A stretch of 64,000 nucleotides of DNA. Origin: Mycobacterium simiae. Its GTDB lineage: Bacteria; Actinomycetota; Actinomycetes; Mycobacteriales; Mycobacteriaceae. How positions within the stretch are numbered: the stretch's first letter is position 1; the number at the start of each line of letters is the position of its first letter. A program made the translations under genes and the position numbers. The notes under the pieces were generated by a model. It was not told the origin of the DNA and made no database searches. It saw only the letters and a list, made by a program, of their open reading frames with translations. The stretch is from positions 1,426,001 through 1,490,000 of the forward strand of contig NZ_AP022568.1 of NCBI RefSeq assembly GCF_010727605.1, in the 5' to 3' direction. Shown here piece after piece: positions 8,512 to 20,500 of this stretch.

Positions 8512-11500
8512 TCATTTGCGTTTGCGGTGCTTCTTAGGAGCGTTGTCCCGGTGATCTGAGTCGCTCTCGGTGTTGTATTTGTTGGTCACGCGACCCCGAC
8601 GTGTGCCGGTGACGTGGCTGGGAACACCGTCGCGGCTGTTTCTCGCGATAGTTGCCTCAGTGTTGAGGAATGCACCCGCCGCACGGCTCCGCCAGAACGG
8701 CCCGCGCGGCCGAGCGTCATCGAAACCTAACGCATCGGCACAGTCGCCACAGGCACGCATCGTTCCCGCTAGCAATGTCAGGTCCATTGTGCGATTGTTG
8801 GCTCGCAGCATCTCGTAGATGCGGCGCTCGGCGTGCAGATCCAAAGTGCGCCCATGCCCTTCGTTGTAGGACTCGGTAGGAACCACGAAGCGTCGTTCCC
8901 GGATCGCCTGCAGAATTTCACGACTTACTTCGTCGTCGTGATTGTTCAAGCTCGTCAGCGCATCTCGCAGTTTGCGTTGGTGACGAGTAGCGCGCGCCGC
9001 CGCGTCCTCGTCGGTGGTGCGCCGATCTTCCTCGATGGCGTTCTCGTTCCACAGATTTGATAGATCCGGTTGCTCGAGGGCGTCGCGAATTTGCCTGTTG
9101 CCCGCGTTGGTGTTCGATGACACGTAAATCGTTTGTTGCTCACGGTCAAAGTAGGCCTGGACTTCGCCCGATTCCGCGAAGTGTTCTCGCAGCGCCGTAG
9201 ACATCCAGCGCAACACCTGGACTCCACGATCGTCGGCATAGGAACGCGGACCGCGCACCAGTGCGCGGTTATCTTCGTACAGATCGCCCAACTGCGACCG
9301 GGTGGCCCCCGATACCGCCTCATTTTCGACGAGGAATACCCGCTCCGGATCCCACCTGCTACCCCCGACGGACACCGCCGTCAAACGCCCGTGGCGCGTA
9401 TCGTCGCCGGCCACTTGACTGTTGAGCCTGTCAAGCGCCGCGGTGAGGCCGGCGCGCTGACTCGGCCGCAGATGGTGCAGGCGGGCCTCGACGCCGTCTT
9501 GGTTACGGACCCTGGGTCCGTTCCGGCTCGCTTCGACGGCTACCTCGAACGCCACCACCGGGGCGCCGGCCTGCCGGGCTGCCGCCCTCGCCGACAAGGT
9601 GTGGTCGTTGCGCATCAGGCCGATGGCATTGGCGACCTGCGAGCGGCTCCTGCTAAACGCATCGAGAAAATCAGTTGCCCGCATCATGATGGGCAGATTG
9701 TCGGCCTGTTCATCCAGGTCCAATGCGCGTAACGACGCCACAATCGACTCGCGCCACTCGTCATAGTCGGGCATTGCCGTCAACCCACTCACGTTGCGCA
9801 GCTCCCCAGAACCCGCAGTAACGTACTGGCTCAACGCCGTCGGACCGACGCGGCCATGCTCAGCTGCGATATCCGTCAGAGTTGTATGTGGATTCCGCGC
9901 TAACCGTTCCAATGCGAAGGCCACGATTTCGGCCGTCATCGGGGATCGTGTGGGCCCCGCTGTCTCGGGCAAATTATTGGTCGCATCGTGGCCCAGTTCG
10001 CGGAAGGCGCTCCTCAAGTTTTCGCGCTGCTCCGCATATCCGGGCAGGCTGCCATAATTCGTCCGCCCGGTAGGGCTACCGTCCGCACGAATCCAGGTAA
10101 GGATTTGCCTGCTCGGAACTCCCGTCCTGGCTTCCAACGCGTGGTTGAATTGGCCGCTGTATCCCTCGGCGCGTAGCTGGACGAACGCCCGCAGAACCTT
10201 CACTAGCTGCTCGGCGGTGTATTTCTGCTGAGTCTTTGGTTCGGGTAATTCCGAGGAATATATCTTGCTTTCGTTCAGCAGTCGCTGGATCTCCTGGCGG
10301 TGTTCCGGATAGTCCGGCGCCTGAGCCAACCGCCCCGGCAGATTCAACCGAGTCCTGCCCCAGCCTTTGTCCCGCACCCACTCGGCGCCATTTGCCCCCT
10401 GTTGCGGGATGAATTCCCTCGCGATGGCTGCCGCCGACAGTTTCGGCTCGGCTATGCGCTTTTTCAACATGCTTAGGAAGGTTTCCGCCGTCATGTCGGG
10501 CTGTCTGCTCGAGGACGATGCCGGCGGGTCACCAGCCGGGTGATCCGATTTGGGTCGTTTGGCCGGAGGCGGATCAATCGCATCAGCCCGTTGTTTACCC
10601 AGAGCCCGTTTGGACTTCGTTGGTGGGGCGGGTGTTTGTGTGTGGGGGGTGGTTGTTGGATGGTGGGTGTCTGCGGGGGGTTCGGTGGTGCGTGCCACGG
10701 GCAAGCCGGGGGCGTGACGGGTCGCTGGTGTCGGATTCGCAAAAGACCGCGACGGGCTATGACCGCCGGAATGCGCGGCCACCGGCTGCACCGGTTCCAA
10801 GATCCCCGCGATGAGTTCAGCCCGATGCGCCGGACTACTCCACCGCTGCGCATTCGTCAACGCCGCATGCGCGTTCTCCACTAACCCCGCATCAGCCGGC
10901 ACCCGCCCCCGACCCTGCAAAAGCTCCCCAACCCTACCGATCACAAAACCAGCCTCACCCCCCGTAACCGGCGGCGGCGCATCGTCAAGGCCCACCACAA
11001 TTGCCCGAGCCAACTCCTCAGGCCCACGCCCGAAATCCACACCCTCTACTGAGGAAACCACCCGCTCAATCGCCGACTCATGCACATCGTCAAGTCCCTC
11101 ATCAGCCCGAAGCCGATTAACCTCACCCACCAGCTCACCGAACTGGCCACCATCTAGCCCCGCCACCCCCACATGCTGCGACCGATCCTGAACAACCCGC
11201 GGACGCGACGGCCCAGCCTCGGCATTGCCCTGCTCACCACGACCCGAACCCCGGGCACCCCCCGAAACACCCCACCCACCATCAGGATCCAACACAGCCG
11301 TATGCAAATACTCGGCAACAAGTTCTAAATTCCGCCCCCGCTCAGCATCGCTGAGCCGCCCATAGGCCGCCCTGATCGCATCATCAAACCCACCCAAGTC
11401 ATAACCAACAAACTTCGACCTCGCCGCCGTCAAAAGATCATTCGCCCAACCAGGATCACGCTCAACCAACCCATTCCACGCATCAAACGGCGTCGTCACA

Positions 11501-14500
11501 CCCCCATGCGACACCACACCGGGGTGCTGACCCGGCCCACGATCAATAACCGCAGGAGAGTCGTCTGCGACACCCGCCTGAAATCGATCCAACGGCGCAG
11601 GCGGGTCGTCATTCTCATCAGCGACAGGCGATGAATCCACCGGCGCGTCGTGGGTCGGGTCGGGATGCGGGCCGGAAACCGGGTGAGGCCGAACACCGCC
11701 ATCATCGGTCAGCGGCCGACGCTGCGCCGCCTCGGTGACGGCCGGGTTCCCTAACCGCCGTGGTGCGTCCTCGCCTCCGGCGGCATGGTCGTTTCGAGAT
11801 TCCATCTCCGTAGGCGCGGCGGCCGCGGGCACGAATTCGCCCGATGCATCTTCGCGTCTCGGGCCATCTCCCGATAAGGCGAGGTGCTCGCCTTCGAATC
11901 TTTGAGTCGTCGTGTTGGTCGGCCGGTTTGATTCGCCGGTAACCATCGTGTCGCTGGTGGGGAGGTCGACGGCACCGCCGCCCGGCTCCACCTCATCACC
12001 CCGACGCGCCGATGAGGACGCTTTGGCATCGGATGCCGAATCAGGCCCAGGCGGCTTGGGCGGCAACGAAACCGGCTTGCTCTCCAGAGGCATTTGATCT
12101 GCTTCGCGGCGCGACGGCGCGTCGACGGGACGAGTCTCCGCCTCGGGGATCAAGATCGGCCCGTGAACATCGATTCCGGGAAGCTCGTGTTTGGCGCCGT
12201 CGTAGTGCACCGTCAAGGTGATACGGGTGGTGGCGTTGAAAACTGCGTGGGAGCGAGGGAATTTCGCGTTGGCGGCGACTCTAGCGTTTTGACCGAAGAT
12301 CGGGGCATGTCGTTCACGACCCGTGGCGCCTCCGCCGCCGAGCAGGGTGGCCTGGAAGCCAGGAAAACGCACATGCGGTCCGAACAGAAGGCGTGCTCCG
12401 CGTTCACGCGTATCGGCCGGCTGATTCTGCCGCCCACGGTTGACGTCATTGAGCACATAGGCGTTCCCGCCTGTGCGCTCGAGCTTGTCGAACTCGAGCC
12501 CATGTACCTCCGCGCGGCCGGTGATGCGCACCGTCCCTTGGCGAAAGAGTTCAACTTCTTCGCCGCCGGTAATCCGGGTCATCGCGGCTAACTTGCCGAC
12601 CACACGACTATCGGTCAGGTGCTTGACATGCTCGCTGACTTTGGGAACCGGTACCCGCTTCAGGTTCTCGAGTGTCCGCGCGCGAAAGTTCTCTCCATCG
12701 GTAATTGCGCGAACAATGCTATCCCGACTGAGGCCGGGGCTCGGCCCACCAGTGCCATTGGTGACGATCCGATCTCGCGGAGCGAGCGTTGCGGGGGGCG
12801 GGTCGTCGCCCGCTCCTTCGCGCGTGGTGAACTCGACGTGGGCGGCCGCCACACCTTGGGCGGGCTGGTCACCGAACTGATGCCAGCTCGGCGTGTACGT
12901 CATTGTCGCCGCAATGGTGGCCGTGCCGACGTGGGTCCGGGTCGGGACCTTTTGACGGAACACAGTGCCGGTCGCCGAGCTTTCTGTGTGCGTGTTGGTT
13001 GTCTCTGTGCCGATGCCGCCGCTTAGACGGCCCAGCGCAGAGAGATTGACGGTGTCACCGGTGGGCAGAATGTCGCCCTGCGCTTGCACGTAGCCCTGCC
13101 AATTGCTGACTTTAGAATCTGACACACCCGCGGTATGGGATTGTTGGCCGCCGCTATAGAACTCGGTGGTGGCCTTCGAGTCGGCGATATCGAAGGTGTC
13201 GAGGTGGCCACTGAGCACGACGGTGCCGGGCACCGACTTCAAGCGAATCTCCTGCGTACCGCCGCGACTGTAATGGCCAAGGTCGCGTTGGACTGCCATC
13301 GTCCTCACGTGTTCGGCAAGCTCGGCACGCACCTTGGGCCAGTTGGCCCCGAATACTGATTTACCCTGAGCCATCAGGGAATCAAGGATATGAGTCGCCA
13401 CGTGATCCTCACCGGCGGAGCGCTCGCTGGCAATCCTCGGGCCAGGTCCCGCGTGCGGGCGGATCTTCACGACCGTCTGCTCCGCCTTGAGGCGCGGAGG
13501 CTGCCGCTCCGACGGACCGGCGCCGCCTGGCTCTCGACCGGTGGACTCGGTCTTGGTCGCGGTTGGGGCGGACTTGGGGTACGAAAAGACACCGCCGAGC
13601 CGAACCGGTTGGGGCGCTTCGGGTAGGCCTTTCAAGCGAGTGCCGGAAACGCCGTGATGCTCGTAGGTGATCTCGAAATGGATTGGCTGCCGGAACAACT
13701 GATGTTCCTCGGTCGTCCGCACTCGTTGCGGGATACGATTCTCGGATTCCCCGGTGGAGCTCGGGAAGTCGACAGCCCTCGGCTGACCCGAACCGTGCTC
13801 GGATCGCTCGACCGCACCGCCTTTCGGGCGCACCGAGGTGGTATGGGTTACCTGGACACTCACTGAACCGTGCGGGATCGGAATCTGAATCCGTCCGCCT
13901 TTGACCGCACGCAGGATGTCGCCGTGGATGCGCGCCGTTGATGACTGCGACTCGATCGACAGGTCCGTCTCGAATTTCCTTGCAGTACCGATGAATTCGA
14001 AATCGTCACGGTCACCCGCGCGTACTGGCCGAACCTTGACGCGGATTTTTCCGCCCGGCACGGGAACGTCGTGGAGCCACTCCCGGCCGGACTCGTGAGT
14101 GAGCCGGGCAAGCAACACGCTCGGGCCGAACTGATCCGACAGGCCCGTCATCGCGTGATCCAAGGAGTCGCCGAGCGCTGGCGTCAGGTCCTGGCGGATT
14201 GCTTCCACCAGACCACTCGCGGGGTCGACACCGACGAGCATATCGGAGGGATGCCAGCCTTCCTGGAAGGCGTGATCGGGCGGGCGGGGCCCGGTCACCT
14301 TGGGCGGAGCAGTCCAGTCGAGCGGTTGGCGCTCGATCCGGGGAGGAGAAGTCGGGACCGCACCGTCGGCGACGTCGGTGAGCAAGGTGCGCGTGGAGGC
14401 CGTGTTGTCCACCGTCCCTTGTTGTTTCGGCAATAGGGGCGTCGTGCTGTCGAAGGTCTCTGCGCGGTTGATTCCGCCTTCGAAGCGGCTTTGATCGCTG

Positions 14501-17500
14501 AGCGTGCTGTCGAAAGTGTCCCGGCGGGCCGGCGCTGAACCACCCGTCACTGGAAGGGTAGGGGCGGCCTCGTCGGCCGGACTTTCCATCATCGGAAAGG
14601 CATCTAGATTGTCCCTGGCGTCTCTGTCGACGACATAACTGATTTCGCGACGGCGGTCGGACTTCGCACGGGCGACGGATGCCTCGGTGTCTTGCCTGAC
14701 CGGTTCGGCCGCCGGCTGGACCGGTTCGGGGACTTGCCTGACCGGTTCGGCCGCCGGCTGGGCCGATTCGGCGGCCGGCTTGTTGCGTGGGTGGTCAATG
14801 AACCCCGTAGGGGCGTCCCGGGTGAAGGTGGGCGGCAACACAGAGTCGTGTTGTCGGGAGCCCTGGAGCTCGGTGAGGGGTATCGCGATCTCAACCGGGA
14901 AAAGACCGGACTCGTGCACGGTCGCCTTCGAGCCGGTCATGGTTCCGTCGATTCGCACCCATCCTTCGAAAATGGCCATCGGCTGGTCGAATTTGGTTGC
15001 CACAGCGACGCGTTCCTGGTCGCGTACGCGCTCGCCGTCACGGACGGTGCGGTTTACGCCAGCTATCACCTCGCCCAAGACCTTGCTGCCCTCGACCTCA
15101 CCGCCGCGCCCACCAAGTGCACCCTGCACCGATGTCTGCCGGCCCCGATCGGTGGTGCTGGCCTTGCCCTGAGTGATCTCCGTACTGGGGCTGGATAGCG
15201 TGTTGATTACCCTACGGAAGGTCAGGCGCTCGAAGTCGGCAGTCAGCGCGGCTTTGGCCTTCGAGCCGCGCCCGGACAACTGCGTACGAGTCAACGGGCT
15301 GTGCTGGGTCATTCCGGGAAGCGAACTACGCACGCGGTTGAGGTGGTACCAAGCGGAAACATCCGATCGGACGTTCTTCCAGTCGTTACCAAATGCCCGG
15401 CGTCCCATGGTATCTAGCATTCCGTGAAAGCCGCTCAAGTCTAAATTGGTAACTCGATCCATGCTCCCCAGGCCCCGCAGCGGCACGGTATCTCCCTTGC
15501 CCGCACCGCGGTGGATCACGGGCGGCGCCGGCTGATACGCGGGTTTTGCCGTACCCGCGGCGTCGGTAACGCTGTGGCGCCCGCCTGTGCCTAGTCGCCA
15601 CCAGGGTGACTTGGCGACCGAATTTCGTTCGGTCGACGGGCCTTCGCCCCAGATCCGGCTGGGCGGTGCCCACACGGTCGTGCCTATGTAGTCCTGGGTC
15701 GGGCTGCTTTCGAATTGCTCCATAATTACGTCGAAGCGGCCGCGGGTTTCGTGCACCGCACCCTTGAACGGTGCGTCGAGCCCGGACGGCGACACCGCAT
15801 CCCGCGAATGCATCTCGAAGCGAAGCCGGACCTGCCCCTCCCAGGCCTGCCCTGGTGCTGGATTCTTCAACGTGTTTCGGACCCGGAACTGATGGCTGTC
15901 CGTCTCGTTATGTGCCCGCGAACGAGTGAAAGCGCCGTCCAAGCCGCCCTCCACCTGACCCGCATCGGAACCGCCTTGGCCCCGGAACCGGCCGGGCGTA
16001 GGTACCTGGGCCGACCACGTAACCGCGTCCTGATGCACCGCAGAGGTGTCGGTTTCCGTGCCGTAATGGAACTCGGTCTCTTTGGTCTTGCCGGTGGCGC
16101 GCATCATCGGGGTCTTGTTGCCGCCCGAGCCCTCGGCCGCCGCTCGACTGCTGGACGGAGTGCCGAGCGGCTCGACAAACGCATGCACCTCCAGCCGCGC
16201 CCCGGGGAGACCTTCGAACTCGAGAACCAGTGGTTGCTTGTTGCTCATGCCGTGCAAGTTGGCCTGCAACTGTTCGATCGTGAGCCAGCCGATAGTTTCG
16301 TCGATCGCTTGTTGGGCCAGCTTGCCGTAGGCCTTCTCGAACGCCCGCCGCATGCTCGCGCCGTTGACAAAATCGGCGATCGCCTCAGGACTCGGGCCCC
16401 GCGCCGGGGTCTCTGGTCGCGGCGCGTGAGGAGGCGGATCGTCGGGCAGCAGCCGAAAGTTGGTCACGATGTCCGAACCGGTCAGCGCGTGAGTGGCCAA
16501 CACCTTCGGCGGGCCACCAGGTTCAGACGCCGGGGTAGTGGTTGCCTCTCCCGGTGCCGGTTCTACCGTGACACGTCGATCGGTGACGTCCCGGGTCGGA
16601 ACAACCACCTGCGTGTGATAGCTGAGCTCGTGAGTGTGGACTGTACCGGGGTCGCTGCTGAGTCGGTAGTCGATGGCCGCCTTGATGGTTCCGTGAAAGC
16701 GGGTACCGGGCTCGGCCGTCTGGCCGCCGCTGATCTGCCGATCCGCCCGCTGGCTTCGTAACGACGAATCATGAGTCCGGGACCCGATGATCGCGGCGCT
16801 GTCGCTGGCCGCAGGGTGCGAAAGGCTGCCCTGGACACCTGCGTAGAGCACACCCCGGCGCTCGTCGAACGAGCCGACAATATTGGTGGGATCCGAGGTG
16901 TGCTCGAACTCGTACTTATCGATCGACTCCTTGAAGTGAAGTTCGGACTCCTCGGACGCACCATCGACCCGGAACCCAATAGTCAACGTGCGGCCGAACG
17001 CGAGCCTGACTGTGTAGGAGGGGGTTTGGCCACCACGCAGCATGCCGGGAACCTTCGACCGCAGACTGTCGTCGGAGAAGATCGCGGTGATTTGCTCTCG
17101 GTTCGCTTCCCATGCCTCGGCACCGCCAAAGCGGCGTACCAGCTGCTCGATGTGTCTGAGTCCCTCATCAGCAGAATGGAATTGTTCGACCACATCGATA
17201 CCGCCGAGAACCAGATTGTTTCCGATCCGAGCGGGTAGTTGCGGGTCAGGCTTGGGTTCTTCAGCTTTGGGCGGAACCGGAGCCGGCTCCTCAGCTTTGG
17301 GCGGAAGGGGTTTGGATTCCTCAGCTTTCGGCGGAATAGCATCCGCTTCGTCGACCTTCGGCGCACGGGCATCCACTGAAGTGGCGACGTCGGGCAGCTC
17401 GCGTGGCCGGTCTTCGGACACGGACACGCCGGGCGCTGCAACCAGGTCCTCCCGGGCCGGCTTCTGCGCTGCCAGATCCCCCATGACGCCGGCGCCGCTC

Positions 17501-20500
17501 GCTTTGGGCGCTGTCTCGACAGCCCGCGCTTCAGCGGTCGTGGCAGCCCTGTCGGTCGGCAATTGATCTGGGTTGCGGTCCAGGGTTAGCGACCGATCGA
17601 CGTCCGCAATCTCGTTTTGTCCCTCCGGCGCGGGTAGCGCGCCCGCGGGAACGTGATCAGCAGGCGGCGAAGGCTGCAGCGCGACGGCGGGCGTTTCCTT
17701 CGGGCCGGGTTCAGCTTTTGGCGTGTCCTGATCGTCGCCGGGCAGGCCACGCAGCAGGTCGTCGCGGGAATCGTCGGCCGGCCCTGTGCGCCAATTGAAC
17801 ACATCATCGAGATCCGTAGCATCGAACTGCTCTGCGACATAGCCCGTCCCCGGTCCGGCGGAGGGCGCGAACACCGCCGGCCGGGACGAATCCGACGGTC
17901 CACCAGACCATCCGCGGCGTAGCCGTCGCAAAGTGTCGGCAAACAGACCGCGTGATCCGCGGGTCCGATGCCCTTCGTCGAGCTCGTCCTCGGAGAAAAT
18001 TTCTCCCGCCGGCCCAGTCGGTTTCGCCTTCCACGAGACGACGACCTGACGACGATTCTCGAGAACCTCCGGCGGTACCGGTGATTTGGTCGGTCCCGGC
18101 CCCCGGCTGGTTGGATCATTCCATTTGATCCCCGTGTTACCAATGAGAGGCTCGAGGTACTGCCGCACGGCGGTTGCCCTGTCCATACCCGCGTTGTTGA
18201 ACACCGCGGCGCCACCGCCCTCGACCGACACTTCCACATCCCACTGGTCACCGAGGTTACGCAGGTGGGCAACCAGCGCGTCGACTTCCAAATTCGGTGT
18301 GAAGTGCTGGCGTTCACCCGACGGGAAGTCGACGGTGAGATATGACCAATCGGGAGAGCCGACTTGGGTTCCGAACGCGGCCCGCCGCCACACTCCCGGC
18401 ACATCCGAGGCTTGCCCATGCGGTGGGAGCCCGAGCATGTCTCGCACCGATTGGGGCAGTTCAAGCTCTCGGTCGCGGCCGAGGTGTTCCACCGCGGAAT
18501 CGTCGTATTCGATGTGTGAATAGGTGACCGACTGCACCTGCAGCCGCAATTGCGGGATCCGGTGGATGTACCCCACCACGGCCTCCCATCCTGCAGCGGG
18601 ATTCGACAGGCCTTCGATCAGGGGCGCCACCGCAACAAGGTTGAGGTCACCGCGCCGATTGCGAAGATCCCAAATCAATCCGCTGATCGCGTGTTGCAAC
18701 ACCCACGAAGTCTTCTCGGGCGGATAACGCCGCACGCTGTCTCTGAGCCATGTTTTAGCGCTGGCCATTTGAATCTTGTCCTCGCGGATACGCGGGACGA
18801 CTTCGGTGAGGCCAAGCCGCTCTCTGGCCGGCTCTAGGTTGGTTGGGCCCGTGCGCTCAGTAACAGAGCGCCGCCTGAGGGCCATTCGCCCAACGTAATG
18901 ATCGGCGTGTTGGCGGCGAGAATTGATAGTCACATGGTTGTGTGCCTGCAATTCGTCCTGACGGAGTCGGTAGTTGTCAGCGATCGTATCGAGCAGGCTT
19001 GCAACGAACGGGTGCTTGCGCGCTGCCAGCAGTGCCGAATTATTCAGGTTGGGCGGCGTGCCATGTGCGGCGAACCCGGGAGCGCGGAGGTGGCCGCGCA
19101 ATCCTGCGAGGTCGTAGACCCTATTGTCTCCGTCGGTGTAAATGCCGCCGAAGCGGTAGAGGATTTCCAACCGCAAAATATCGCTCGCGGCGGTGAATCC
19201 GGCGGGGGTGCCCTTCCCCGTCTCCAGCCGGTATTCGGTGTCCAGGCGCATGGGCTCACCGCCATGGAACACCTCATCGGTGTTAAGCAAAAAGATGTTG
19301 TGGCTGCGCGCCCAATCGCGCATTGCTGCAACATCGCCCGTGTTCTTTTCGAATTCTGCACGGGTAACGTCGGTCCACAACGCCACCTGCATGCCCTGGG
19401 TTTGAGCTTTGCTGCTGAGCTCCTCCAGATTGCGGCGTATTTCCTCGGTCGCGCCGCGACCATCAGTCAGCGGGCCACCCAGCCAAATGGAGTGCACCAG
19501 TTTGGGCATCTCCAGCCGCTCCGGCAGCGGTGGCAGATCCGGCAACGGGTCGGAACCCTCGGGGAGATCCTCCGGCCACCACCACTTTCCGTCGGGCGGC
19601 GCCTGCTCGGACCAGATTTGATCGTGGCTCGGTTCCTTGTCCTCACCGGTACCTGCGAGATCCAGTGAGCGAAGATGACTGCCCAGTTCCTCGGTCGACA
19701 CGTCGGCCAGACGCACGTTGCGCAGGACTTCCGGCGTCGGCGCGGGATCGCGCAAGCCGAACGGGTCGGGGCCGAAGCGATCCTCGGCGCTTGCCGGCCG
19801 ACGCTGGCCTCGCGCCCGCTCCGTCTGGATACGATCGGCCTGCGCGTCCAGATCGGTTATGAGTTCACTGCTCTCCTCGCTATCGACCCGCGGCCGCAGC
19901 ACCCGGTCGGCGTGGTACCTCAGACTTCCGAACAGATCGGCGGCTCCGGTGGAGCCGCCGCGCAACCGGGAGGCCGGACCATGCGTCGTCTCGCCAGCCG
20001 CATCGGTGTCGTTGTGCTGCGGAGGATTTGGGCCGGCGTGTTGTGCGTGCGCGGATCCCGTTCGCTCGGGGGCCGCACCAGATTTGGCAGCAGCGGCCGG
20101 ATGCAGCCCCTGCAACGGGGCAGGTGACGCCGGCGTCTCGGCGGCGTCGTGTTGAATGGCACCCGTGCCCGAGGCGGCGTCAGACCGTGTCCCCATGAAC
20201 CATTGGTCAACGGGATTGTCGACGCGATCCAAGTGCGGCGGCCAGTGTGTGATCGTGCCGTGCTGTCCATCCAAGGCGTGAACCTGTGTGCCGTCGAAGA
20301 AGGCATTGAAACTGTGCTGCTGGCCGTTTCGGTACTTGACGGCCACCACGGTGTGCGCGCCCGGTCCATCACCCACCAGGCGATCGGCGATTTCGTCAGG
20401 ATTACTCTCCGTGAAAGGCAGGCCAGTCGCCGCGGCGAGCTCATCACGGGTCAGTTCATGAGTCTGCCTACGGTCGCCGAGCAATCCGCCCACGTAGGCG

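Noticed and set aside
8570..9060. Small plus-strand frames opposite the deaminase as an immunity gene
   Set aside because: They lie fully within the giant coding sequence, have no ribosome-binding site and look like shadow translations.
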